A stretch of 11,876 bases of DNA, from positions 1 to 11,876 of the forward strand of contig JAQIWT010001217.1 in the NCBI GenBank assembly GCA_034696485.1. The letters are read 5' to 3'. Both the position numbers and the translations under genes were made by a program. Numbering within the stretch: the stretch's first letter is position 1; each line of letters starts with the position of its first letter. Source of the DNA: Isohypsibius dastychi (Eukaryota; Tardigrada; Eutardigrada; Parachela; Isohypsibiidae). Shown here one piece after another: positions 1 through 8,562 of this stretch. Below the pieces are notes generated by a model that was not told the DNA's origin, searched no databases, and saw nothing but the letters and a program-made list of their open reading frames with translations.

Positions 1-828
1 TCTGAAAAGGGGGAGGTGTTTATTTTGGGCAATATGGAGACTTTTGTTTTAAAAGTGACTGGTCTTAGGAGTAAGTGAATCTGTCAGCCAATTCGTCCAG
101 GCAACATCGGTTGTTTGAATTCGCCCTGGAATCAGCTTTCACTCTGCACGACATTGCAGATTTTCTGTACATCATTTCGCGAACCTTCTAAGTATATCAA
201 ATCTTCTTTCCTGTGAATCTTGCCGTCTGAGGAAACACTCCAAAGAATGTGCTTTGGCAGTTTTTTCAGTTGAACCGCGTTTTCCTGTGAATTGTTAGAT
301 GCATTCTTCGGAGTGTGGTTCACAACGGAACCAGCGCGATGTCCAGTAATAATACTCGAACTGCGCCGTCAAGGAAAATGAGCTGTTTCGGATCACAACT
401 GTCAACGAATCATAAATAAAGCCCGAAGTACAGACAAAAGCTTCGCGAACCCAAGTTTATAACCTTTGCAATATCTTTGAGAACTGAGGTAGCTGTAGAG
501 AATTTGTTCAGTTACCAAAATTTATACCTTCCACCGGATACCCCCAGCTTCAGTCGTCAGCCGAAAACGATTCATCATGAATCCCATCACCAAAAATTGC
601 TCAGATTACCAAAAATAATGGATACCAGGTAATGAATTACGTCTTGGTAATGAACACCGGTTAATATTCATCGGTTCGCATGCCAAATAATACAGTTCGA
701 ATTAATGAACATGAAATACCGGTCCTGAGGGTTTTTTGTTTCGAAATACAATAAGGGTCATGTGAGTTATACCACCCAAAAGCAGAAGCAACCATTGTTT
801 TTCTTCAGCTGCCTCAATCTTTAACCAG
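1..828. other. 3' flank of the left F-box gene, degenerate duplicate sequence
   Basis: From about 180 to 828 this aligns in pieces with 6230-6920. On the minus strand 917-702 holds a 71-codon open frame (ITHMTLIVFRNKKPSG); it overlaps exon 4 and is the frame that the right copy's TTTATTGG would continue into. Stops interrupt the minus-strand frames between 600 and 340, whereas the matching right-hand stretch (6632-6348) is open. It may hold decayed 3' exons or an untranslated region. Nothing recognisable is seen in 1-180. Confidence 0.5.
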
Positions 829-3150
829 TCACGGAAGACCAAGATAGCGCTTGAACTCAGGCAGCAAGCTTCCAAATAAATCCGTCGTATGTTTTGAAAC
901 ATGTCCTCCATTGGCAACCGTCGTCAAAGTCCCGAACCAATTGTAATCATCAGCGTAGGGACCCCTGGAGCAACATTGAACTAGAATCGAAAGCAACCAT
1001 CCCAAACATTTTTACCTTTGATGACGGGAGGTATATTCCGCCAGTGTGGTGATACGTCGAACATCTATTTCCGCATCGATGGTAAGAAGTGTCTTAAGAT
1101 CGCGCAATACATTCGATTGCACCTCAGTCAGCGGTCCGTTCTCGGCAAGAAACATCTCCGCTATCTGTCCAGGTAGTTTGTCCGGTGTTTTCAGCCACAG
1201 TTCCTCGAAATACAGCGTGGGACTTCCAAACCACTCGATGGCTATAACGTTCGAGCGAATAATCCGAATCTTTCTCGAGTCTGCAATATGTTCATAAAAC
1301 ATCCTTTGGTAAAGACCTACGCCACATTCAATGGTGCAACCGGTGTAGACGATTTTGACTTTAGATAGTTCCGCACCAGTCTTTCTCAACGCCATCTGTA
1401 TAGACTGGATCCTATACCCATTCACGTTCCCATCCAATCGATCATTCTTGAAGTTCACTGGAGAGTCACGTGATTTGAAATGCAAAACCTCCAGATCCGG
1501 ATTGACCAAGCGGCCAAATCTCGCATACCATTCCCTACAGGATAGCTTGCAATAACCCGGCTCATCCTCAACAAAGTACGAAAGAATCTCGATCTGAAGG
1601 TGAGTCCGAAACCTTCTCTCTCCTCGAATGATTCGCATCCAACCTTTGCAGACACTTCAAAAACACATTTGTCAGTAGGATAACAAGTTAAGGTTTTCCA
1701 GCTGAATTACCGTTCTATCTTTCTGCGGCTGAAGGAATCGAGTTCTTCGAAAATCATTCCCATCACTTCTCGTGGGAGATCGCAGATGCACCTGGACAAC
1801 AAAATGGAGAAAGAGTTCAAGCAAGGGTTGCCATGTTAATACATCATCATTTTATTCAACAGAGATCTTCTCATTCGTTATTGCTACTAGACCGTTGATT
1901 GGGTCAGTAGTAAGTTTCGCAAATACCCGTCACCGTATAACGGGTCTCAAATTTTTATGGAAAATGGCGAGGTGATCAATCAAGTAGAAATTCGGATTTA
2001 AGGGCAGTGAATTGAACCCCTGACCTTATCCTACCCATTGGTGCCATGGTGATCGAATGTACTAATCCGTGCACAGATGGAGTTCGAATTCGAATTCCCC
2101 CCTTCACTCACTGTCAGTTATTTTATAACCAAATATAAATTTGAAACATATCATTTTGCAACACCTTTCTTGACCTTCAAACTTCATCTAACCCACAAGA
2201 GTTGTGCAGAGTAAAATGATGGCCAGGCTCAGGAGAAAGAAATTCTGGAGAACAGGAATAAAGTTATGCCTTTCCCGAACTTTTAGAGCAGACAAAACCA
2301 AATTTTCAATGAAGCAAGACTAGGTCGTGCTAGGTGTGCGGGTATGAGCTCATCTGAAAACTTGACAGGACTGAGCGAGCTGCACCTCTCAGGGATCATG
2401 AGCTTACTTTGCGATACCAGCTCTTCGGCAAAAATCCTGTAGACTTAGCTGATTGTCACAATCTGACAAGAAGTTAATAGGATGAATATATTCATAAACT
2501 TAGTGCGAATTTTCACAAAATATTTCATTTATGAAATCCTGTCTCACGGGCAGCAGAAACCTGGAACATTTTGATTCTTGTACATGTGAGAATCCGTACG
2601 AAATTATCGCGGGATACCACATTCAGAAAAGTGTTTATTTTGTCAATTTGACGTAAATACGAATATATGTGGAAAAAATTATGAAATAGAATGATGGCAA
2701 CACAGTGGGTGAATATGGATGAAAGTGTTCATAAAGAATCTTGATCATTGTGCCGACTATGTATCACATCAAGTCTCGCCATTGTTCAAAATTTAAAATT
2801 GAATTTTTGTTCTTATGAAAGATCAACCTGAGGTTTTGAATGTTTTGTTGTGAACGATAATCAATAATTTTTAGAAACCAAATTTTCACATTCAAGAAGT
2901 GTAAAACCTAGAAACTTCGAAGTTGAGTCGTGGCTACTCGCGGCCCGAAGGGGCGCGTTCGGTTTGTATATTTAAAATGCAAGAGGTGCACTGTAACAAT
3001 CCATCAGACGAATTCGAGTCCAGAAACATGGTTAGTACAAACTGCAAATACTTACGATACATGAACGGCGAGGAGGTTCCGAGAACGTCCCATGGTGTAC
3101 GTAGTTCCGTGATCTACACATTGCTCCTCATCCATTCCGACATTCTCCAT
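829..3150 (-). CDS. F-box protein, left tandem copy (4 coding exons)
   Basis: Probable substrate adaptor of an SCF (Skp1-cullin-F-box) ubiquitin ligase. Exons, read on the minus strand: 3150-3056, 1791-1711, 1654-1016 and 964-829, giving about 316 residues with a TGA at 831-829. Introns have GT-AG ends: 1792-3055 (1264 nt), 1655-1710 (56 nt) and 965-1015 (51 nt). The start is the ATG at 3150; an in-frame TGA lies just upstream of it. The F-box begins near residue 37 (DLPREVMGMIFEELDS) and, after splicing across intron 2, continues into RVCKGWMRII, the usual R-x-V-C-x-x-W end of an F-box. The remaining ~250 residues are an unrecognised C-terminal, substrate-binding type region; its best conserved parts are PDLEVLHFKSRDSPVNF and TPDKLP-QIAE-FLAENGPLT. 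Exons 1 and 2 match the right copy base for base in length. Near the 3' end an extra T (TTTATTTGG against TTTATTGG) changes the C-terminal frame relative to the right copy. Further 3' exons are possible. F-box assignment is firm; the target is unknown. Confidence 0.84.
1450..1493. other. 44-nt block identical to 7520-7563 (left copy)
   Basis: Lies in exon 3 of the left F-box gene, where it encodes the DLEVLHFKSRDSPVNF region. It is identical base for base, third codon positions included, to the right copy, although the surrounding exon is much diverged. It contains the palindrome TCACGTGA. Confidence 0.85.
1836..2966. other. Intron-1 insertion specific to the left F-box gene
   Basis: Intron 1 is 1264 nt here and 132 nt in the right copy. 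Both intron ends still align: the AAGGGTTGC region at about 1825-1833, and from about 2967 (TATATTTAAAATGC against TATTTTTGTAAAGC) to the donor. The extra ~1.13 kb is AT-rich, has no long ORF, and shows no terminal inverted repeats or target-site duplication that I can see. It may be an old transposon or plain insertion, or the right copy may have lost it. Between 2925 and 2960 there is a short GC-rich patch. Confidence 0.6.
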
Positions 3151-3249
3151 TCGACCAGGTTCCAGCAAAACATGAACTACCGCTCAAAAGCTACTCGCAG
3201 ATGATATCCGTATATGGAGTGCATGGGAATTCCCAGTTGTGATCTTTTT

Positions 3250-3278
3250 GTCCACCCCCCCCCCCCAAGGGGGTGGAC
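3250..3278. repeat. Perfect 10-bp inverted repeat with C-run loop
   Basis: GTCCACCCCC at 3250-3259 pairs with GGGGGTGGAC at 3269-3278 around a CCCCCCCAA loop. It stands at the junction where homology to the right copy breaks off (GATCTTTTT shared just before), so it may mark one edge of the ~1.0 kb upstream insertion. Confidence 0.75.
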
Positions 3279-3460
3279 TATGGGTCCCTCCCACTCGAGC
3301 GGTCCCTCTATTCGTTCAGACCATTTCCCACTTTCCAGTTTGCGCTGATTGGCCAGCCACACCCACTTTCCTTTGTTCTTTCCCTGTAGCTCCACCCCCA
3401 CTGTTGCAAATTCGTGCAACTGGACAAAACGAATCCAGTTTCCACTGTGGTCTTGCGTAA

Positions 3461-4117
3461 CACGATACGCTACGTCACGTAAGATACGTCACGTACGTTA
3501 CGCTACGTCAAGTACGATACGTCACGTACAATACGCTACGTCACGTACGTACGTACACAAAATTACGTACGAACACGATATCACGTGCGTACGTACCCAA
3601 AATGACGTACGTACTCAAAGTTACGTACGTACACGAAATTACGTGCGTACGTACCCAAAATTACGTGCGTACGTACCCAAAATGACGTACGTACCCAAAA
3701 TAACGTACGTATCAAATTTACGTGCGTATCCAAAATTACGTGCGTACGTACCCAAAATGATGTACGTACTCAAAATTACGTACGTACACGAAATTACGTG
3801 CGTACGTCCCCAAAATGACGTACGTACCCAAAATAACGTACGTATCCAAAATTACGTGCGTACGTTCCCAAAATGAGGTACGTGCCCAAATTTTCGTGCG
3901 TACCCAGAATTACGTACGAATTCGATATGACGTGCGTACGCACCCAAAATGACGTACATACCCAAAACTACGTGCGTACACAAATCAACGTACGAACACG
4001 AAATTACGTGCGTACGTACCCAAAATGGCGTACGTACTCAAAGTGACGTACGCTCCCAAATTTACGTGCGTACCCAAAATAACGTACGAACACGAAATTA
4101 CGTGCGTACGTACCCAT
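3461..4117. repeat. ACGTACGT-rich minisatellite
   Basis: Degenerate tandem array of units of roughly 18-22 nt built on TACGTRCGTACCCAAAAT. The first ~95 bases (3461-3555) are a different subfamily built on TACGTCACGTACGATACGC; the rest alternates ACCCAAAAT, ACTCAAAGT and ACACGAAAT spacers. A longer block starting near 3671 recurs near 3805, so a higher-order period of about 134 nt may exist. The array is rich in palindromic ACGTACGT and in TGACGT and ACGTG cores. Long open frames across it are by-products of the repeat. It lies about 310-970 bp upstream of the left F-box start and is absent from the right copy. Confidence 0.9.
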
Positions 4118-4972
4118 AATCTCAAATTCAATCTGTTGGATTTTGTCGTCCCACATTTGTCTCAGGATAACTGGGTGGACATGAGAAATAGTGTGAAACA
4201 CTGTTTCTAGGGAAAATTTCGTTTTTTTCCCGGCATATTTTCCTAGCTGTTGTCTGGTACGAATACGAAATCGGATTCTTATGAACCAAGGCGAAGAGCA
4301 AAACAATTCCGCATTCCGAAACGCAGATGCTAGTGAAGGGGGGGGGTCCAGCTTGTGGAGTCCATCTCGGAACACACTCGTGCCTAACCGAAGGCGGTTC
4401 CCCTGGCAGTTCGTTGAGCCAGCGAAGCTGCTATTTGATTGAATTCCCAAAACACGTCCTCGCTAAAATTCGGGTAACAATCCAAATCCCAAACAGCTCG
4501 TACCATTATAGTACGTGGAAGTTGATATGGCAGTGCTGCTAATTAAATTCCAGCGGAGATGGAAATTTAAAAACCTTCTGCCATCTTTCCTGCCTTTTGC
4601 ACTCTCTTACCACGATTCGGTTTTCATTGATGGTCAAAGCGAAGAACATTATGCATCAAACTTTAGGAAACACAATGGGTATGGGTGCGGATATGGAAAG
4701 AAGAAATACTTAGTTGGTCACATCAATCCTCTTGCATTCGACCATGGGGAATCTTCCATCTGAGTTTCCGAAAAAAGTGAATGCATACTTCATTCTGAAA
4801 ACACAGCACTATCGCAAAAACCAAGAAGACAATATGATGAGGAGCTATCCGGTGTTGTCTGCCATGACGTTAGTATCAACCAAATCCAGCATGCTCTGCA
4901 AAAACCCCAAACAACGTTCCTGTTTCCAGGCGGTTTGTTACTTCGTGCTCGTTTCTGCCACACAGACGTAAT
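4118..4972. other. Upstream flank of the left F-box gene, no supported gene
   Basis: Sequence at 4240-4350 and 4578-4620 is homologous to the flank of the right copy at 8170-8370. It includes a nine-G run near 4338-4346 that matches a G-rich tract near 8268-8277. Short ORFs occur on the plus strand, but none has a recognisable product, splice support or a counterpart in the right copy. Confidence 0.55.
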
Positions 4973-5373
4973 TCAGTCAAGGAAGGTTCTGATGACCTCG
5001 ACCTTTACCTCCATAACCACCCATTTTCGCAGCTGTGTGATGTCAACGATTTTCGTTTCGGTGATGATATCATGGCTGTCTTTGGTTCCAACTATAACGC
5101 GCAGCATTTCAGTAAGGGCAGCGGCACGCCATGTTTTGAGCAGTGTATAAGGCAGATGCTCCGCAGGTATGCTGATGACACCCACGTATTCGATACCACC
5201 TTCACTGGGTTTGGGTAATGCAGCACCGATGTATTTCGGAAAAACCATCATAACCATTGATTTTGGCGTATCTTTTGACTCATATTTGGAATAGTTACAA
5301 ACAGTGAATGACCACGCAAATGCTTCGCAGCAATAAATCTTCACCGCACAACAGTGAATAGAATTTCCAGTTT
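4973..5373 (-). CDS. Unrecognised candidate coding exon
   Basis: Open for 140 codons on the minus strand (from 5395) with no ATG at its start, so if real it is an internal or terminal exon. A plausible acceptor (TGCTTCACAG) places the exon start at 5373 with a split codon, and a TGA at 4975-4973 ends it. The protein has a Cys-rich beginning (IHCCAVKIYCCEAF), then a Pro/Gly turn region (GAALPKPSEGG), then alternating hydrophobic stretches suggesting beta strands (MLRVIVGTKD, WVVMEVKVEVI). I do not recognise the family. It is not part of the tandem duplication. A 73-codon minus-strand ORF with a signal-peptide-like start (MATAFNAFMSFIIFVNLVSA) lies upstream at 5897-5676 and could be its first exon, but I found no splice pair joining them in frame. 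Confidence 0.35.
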
Positions 5374-5533
5374 CTGTGAAGCAGTTCGGTACCAAAATGG
5401 ATGTATTGTTTTATTAAGCATTGCGTACCGGTGATCGACTGTTCTAGTTTGACTGCTGTGTCTCATCAACTTGCAGTGCAAAACTATTTCAAACGTTCAA
5501 CCTCCACAGTCCCCCTGACGTTACCGCGTGGTT

Positions 5534-5540
5534 TATATAG
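5534..5540 (+). promoter_or_regulatory. TATA-like box
   Basis: TATATAG lies 38 bases before the ATG at 5578. That spacing would leave only a very short 5' UTR if transcription began about 30 bases downstream of it. It is the only positive sign for the plus-strand ORF besides its length. Confidence 0.3.
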
Positions 5541-5577
5541 GGCTCTCACGAGGCAGCTCAGGTCATCTCCATGAAAT

Positions 5578-6087
5578 ATGGAATTTACCTTCGATCTGAA
5601 TAGAAAGGTCGACAGTACTGATCACTCAGTTGTTAGTGCCAGTTGTCAGACTTACGTTGATCTTACTTCAACTTTTCATAAGCAGGCAGCGCTTGAAAGT
5701 GTTCCAGCCACAGCGAAATACAGCGGCTCAAATCCATCCTTGGTGAAACGAAGCTCGTCCCAGAAGACACGTTGTTCACATGTTGAACTCTTAGATTTCG
5801 AGCGGCGTGTGGCACGTGAAACGATGCCCGAGGTGACGGCGCTGACGAGATTGACGAATATTATGAAGGACATGAACGCATTGAAAGCTGTTGCCATATT
5901 TGGTCTGAATCAGAGGCCACGGCAAACGTCTTTTAACACCACCAGTCTACTAAACAATATGCTCGTCCGACGGAGGTTCACATCCGGAATCGTTGGCATT
6001 TTCCGCTGCCGTTCTAGAAGGGGGCTCGATAAGGGTGAATGTCGAAACCCTTTTCAAGCTGACTTAGGTAAAGGAACCAAATTATGA
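5578..6087 (+). CDS. Hypothetical single-exon ORF, 169 aa
   Basis: Uninterrupted ATG-to-stop frame with no recognised domain. The predicted protein is basic and Ser/Thr-rich, with a possible amphipathic helix near MPEVTALTRLTNIMKDMNAL. A TATA-like TATATAG sits at 5534-5540, and a 10-codon upstream ORF begins at ATG 5571 and overlaps the start. An ORF of this length is expected by chance at a rate of the order of one in three windows this size. A signal-peptide-like ORF on the opposite strand (5897-5676) competes with it. Confidence 0.3.
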   Translation: MEFTFDLNRKVDSTDHSVVSASCQTYVDLTSTFHKQAALESVPATAKYSGSNPSLVKRSSSQKTRCSHVELLDFERRVARETMPEVTALTRLTNIMKDMNALKAVAIFGLNQRPRQTSFNTTSLLNNMLVRRRFTSGIVGIFRCRSRRGLDKGECRNPFQADLGKGTKL

Positions 6088-6920
6088 ACGCACCAAGCTT
6101 GCACACCGAATTCATTTTTGATAATTTTGCAAACTGAAAATTGTTCTTTCCAAACTCTCCTTACCTCCATGTGGTCGTATGCTCGACCTTGCAACCTCTC
6201 TTGTATGACGTTTTTAATATATGTAGATCAGTATAGACTGCTGTTCTTTCTGCTAAGAAGATCACCTCAAAGAATGTCCTTTGGTAGTTTTCTCCATTAG
6301 ACCGCCTCTTCCTATCAATTGGTTTGGTGCATTCTTCGAGGTGTACTTCACCGCGATGTCGAGAACCATAGTTCTCGAATTGCGCCTTCAAGGTGAACAG
6401 TTTCCTGTGAGGCAAAAAAGATCTGCTTCGCATCTGAACGTTCATGGTCTTGATTCAAGTTATAAAACCTCATGAATACAGTACCACACCTGTACCACAA
6501 CTGAACAGTATCCTCGAGACCTGAATTCATAATCACGGAAAACCGGTACATTTTCCGGAATGTATACTTTCCGCCGGATATCGAACTAGAATCATAGCTC
6601 ATTTGGAAACCGTTTGCCGTGGATGCCATCAATGAATTTCGCCAAAGAAATAAATCATGTCGTTCACTGTTTCATCAAATTTTCCTCTATGCTATACATA
6701 CCCAGGTAAACTTCACGCCTACGTCAAAAACAGAATGGGAATCCATGAGTACGAAAACGAGATACCGGCTCTGAGTTTTTGCTCCTCCGAAAAATACAGT
6801 AAAGGTAATGTAATTTCTACTATGGAAAAGCAAGAGTATCTTGAAGCCGAATTGTTCTAACATTTTACTTACGCTGTTTCAACCTCAAAAAAGTGAAAGC
6901 AACACATTCAACGAAGATTG
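6088..6920. other. 3' flank of the right F-box gene, possible extra exons
   Basis: Homologous in pieces to 180-828. On the minus strand 6632-6348 is open for 94 codons (ISGGKYTFRKMYRFSVIMNS, ETVHLEGAIREL) and is better kept than its left counterpart. It could be a further exon of the F-box gene if the TAG at 6923-6921 is skipped by splicing, but no convincing splice pair was found. Confidence 0.4.
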
Positions 6921-8083
6921 CTAGAAAGCTCTACATGATTCCAATAAATCAGCCGTGTGTTTGGATAGATGCCCTCCATTGGCGACCGTCGTAAAGGCCT
7001 CGATCCAATTATAACCATCCACATACATGCCCCTGTAACAATAGCAAATTAGGATTAAAAGAAACCATATCATCGATGCTTTCACTCGTGAAGATTCGCA
7101 ATGAGTTCAGCAAAGCTGTGCACACGTCCGATATCTGTTTCCCCATCGATGGTAAAATAGTTCTGAACCATGCACAGTGTATCCGATTGTAGCTTAGTCA
7201 GCGGTCCATTCTCGGCAAGAAATATCTCCGCTATCTGCCGAGGTAGTTTGTCCGGAGTTTCCAGCCACAATTCTTCGACATACAACGTGGAACATCTAAA
7301 CCAGTCTTTGGCTGTAACATGCGAGCGAACAATCCGAACCTTGCTGGATTCTACGAAATCTTCAGATAACCTCCAGCGATTAGAAGCCACTCCAAAGTCG
7401 ACGGCGTAACCAGTGAAAACGATGTTGACTTTGGATAGGTCTGCACCAGCCCGTCTAACCACCAGCAGTATCAACTGGATTCTATACTCACTGAAGTCTC
7501 GATCCCATCGATCACCCTCGAAGTTCACTGGAGAGTCACGTGATTTGAAATGCAAAACCTCCAAATCCGGTGTAACAAGGTGAGCAAGAATCTTAAACCA
7601 GTCCAAATAGGACCGGTGACCTTGTTCATCCTGAAGGAAGTACGAAGGGGTTTCGATGTAGAGGTGAGTTCGAAATCTTCTCGCTCTTCGAATGATATGC
7701 ATCCAACCTTTGCAAACGCTGCGGTCAAAACATTTGTCAGCAAGATAACAAGTCAAGTTATTGGACCTAACTTGCCGTTCGATCTTCCTTTGACTGACGG
7801 AATCAAGTTCCTCGAAAATCATTTCCAAGACTTCTCGTGGGAGATCGACGATACTCCTAGGATAACACAATGAAAAATAAATTCAAGGATGGGTTGCTTT
7901 CCCACATATTTTTGTAAAGCAACAGGCATACTGAAACATCCCGTCAGACTGAATTTATTTCACAAACATGGTGAGTGCACACACTTACCGTGAATGGACG
8001 ACGAGGAGGTTTTGAGACGATTCCGTGATGTACGTAGTTCCACGATGTTCAAATTGCTCCTCATCCATCACGACTTTCTCCAT
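6921..8083 (-). CDS. F-box protein, right tandem copy (4 coding exons)
   Basis: Paralogue of the gene at 829-3150 and probably also an SCF substrate adaptor. Exons, read on the minus strand: 8083-7989 (95 nt), 7856-7776 (81 nt), 7718-7086 (633 nt) and 7032-6921 (112 nt), giving about 306 residues with a TAG at 6923-6921. Introns are 7857-7988 (132 nt), 7719-7775 (57 nt) and 7033-7085 (53 nt). The F-box starts at about residue 37 (DLPREVLEMIFEELDS) and ends in RVCKGWMHII at about residues 59-68. Intron 2 has GC-AG ends (GCAAGT donor) where the left copy has GT-AG, and it has no in-frame stop, so a retained form would be 19 residues longer. The C-terminal region has no family I can name; it ends AFTTVANGGHLSKHTADLLE plus a short tail. 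The reading frame stays open well upstream of the ATG, so an additional 5' exon is possible. Homology with the left copy continues past the stop to about 6230, so later exons or a long 3' UTR are also possible. Confidence 0.85.
7520..7563. other. 44-nt block identical to 1450-1493 (right copy)
   Basis: Partner of the block in the left F-box gene, same reading frame and same position in exon 3. Divergence resumes immediately on both sides. Confidence 0.85.
7719..7775 (-). other. GC-AG intron, in frame, inside the F-box
   Basis: On the minus strand exon 2 ends GAACG, followed by GCAAGTTAGG; the acceptor is GACCGCAG before CGTTTGCAAAGG. Removing these 57 nt restores E-R-V-C-K-G-W, the expected end of an F-box. 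The left paralogue has a 56-nt GT-AG intron (1655-1710) at the same place and phase. GCAAGT is the usual form of the minor GC-AG donor class. Because 57 is a multiple of three and there is no stop, retention would insert 19 residues into the F-box. Confidence 0.75.
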
Positions 8084-8562
8084 TCGACCAGATTCCAGCA
8101 ACACACGAAGAGGTTGCCCGTATACGATACGAATTGAATAAGAATTCCGAACTCCGATCTTTTTCTGAAAAGGTTGTCTGGTTCGAGTACGATATCAGAT
8201 TGGTCAGAACCAAAATGAAGAGCAAAACGATTCTGAATTCCGCAACGCAGAAGCTGTAAAAGATGGCGAGGGGGGAGGGCCCAGTTTCAATCTTGGTGCT
8301 TTACGGAGGGCACTGGCCCCTGGTCGTTCGCCATCTTTCCTACCTTCGCCCTCTCTTGGATTGTCGTTCCAGATTCAAAGAATGTCGAGGGGGGGGGGTG
8401 GATGCCCAAAATGGGTCCACCTTACCTTCAGCCTCTGCAATGCAACCGTGGGCTGCGAAAGAAAGCACAATAAACACGTTTCGGTGGTTTATTGGCCAGT
8501 ACCATACTGTAGTTGGTTTATTGGGCAGTAGTCAGTCAGTACGATGTTTCTGAAATTTCCGA
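8084..8562. other. Shared upstream region between the right F-box gene and the ORC1 relic
   Basis: Head-to-head intergenic region. It holds a ten-G run at 8389-8398 and an imperfect inverted repeat, GGTGGATGCCC with GGGTCCACC, just after it. A 16-nt near-perfect direct repeat is present, GGTTTATTGGCCAGTA at 8486-8501 and GGTTTATTGGGCAGTA at 8515-8530. No TATA box or convincing start for ORC1 is seen. Confidence 0.5.

Larger units (their letters stand above)
180..4625 (-). repeat. Segmental tandem duplication, left copy
   Basis: Direct-orientation copy of about 6230-8375. Matching points include 241 with 6268 (CAAAGAATGTGCTTTGGCAG against CAAAGAATGTCCTTTGGTAG), 880-1660 with 6940-7720, 3056-3230 with 7989-8165, 4240-4350 with 8170-8285 and 4578-4620 with 8325-8370. 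The offset falls from about 6.05 kb to 4.93 kb and then to 3.93 kb. This shows that the left copy is longer by about 1.1 kb in intron 1 and about 1.0 kb upstream of the gene. Confidence 0.85.
6230..8375 (-). repeat. Segmental tandem duplication, right copy
   Basis: Compact partner of 180-4625, holding the right F-box gene and its flanks. It lacks the minisatellite and the large intron-1 block of the left copy. Homology fades near 8375, just before the decayed ORC1 exons, so the ORC1 gene does not appear to be part of the duplicated unit. Confidence 0.85.

Noticed and set aside
1046-1555. Plus-strand ORFs opposite exon 3 of the left F-box gene, and the similar ones at 7170-7873
   Set aside because: Shadows of the conserved minus-strand exons; the F-box homology, splice sites and paralogue conservation are all on the minus strand.
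1990-2070. tRNA-like sequence on the minus strand (GGGTTCAATTC with a possible anticodon arm)
   Set aside because: The T-arm has a mismatch, the anticodon loop lacks the T before the anticodon, and no acceptor stem forms. At most a chance B-box or a very old SINE.
3349-3876. 175-codon plus-strand ORF rich in YVRT/QND repeats
   Set aside because: It is the open frame of the minisatellite; the repeat unit happens to lack stops and the peptide follows the DNA period.
4004-4450. 148-codon minus-strand ORF ending in a FGYVRKFG-like repeat
   Set aside because: Its C-terminal part is the minisatellite read on the other strand, and the rest has no counterpart in the right duplicate.
8263-8553. 96-codon plus-strand ORF near the G-run
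   Set aside because: No recognisable product; it spans the end of the duplicated block and low-complexity G tracts, and the left copy does not preserve the frame.
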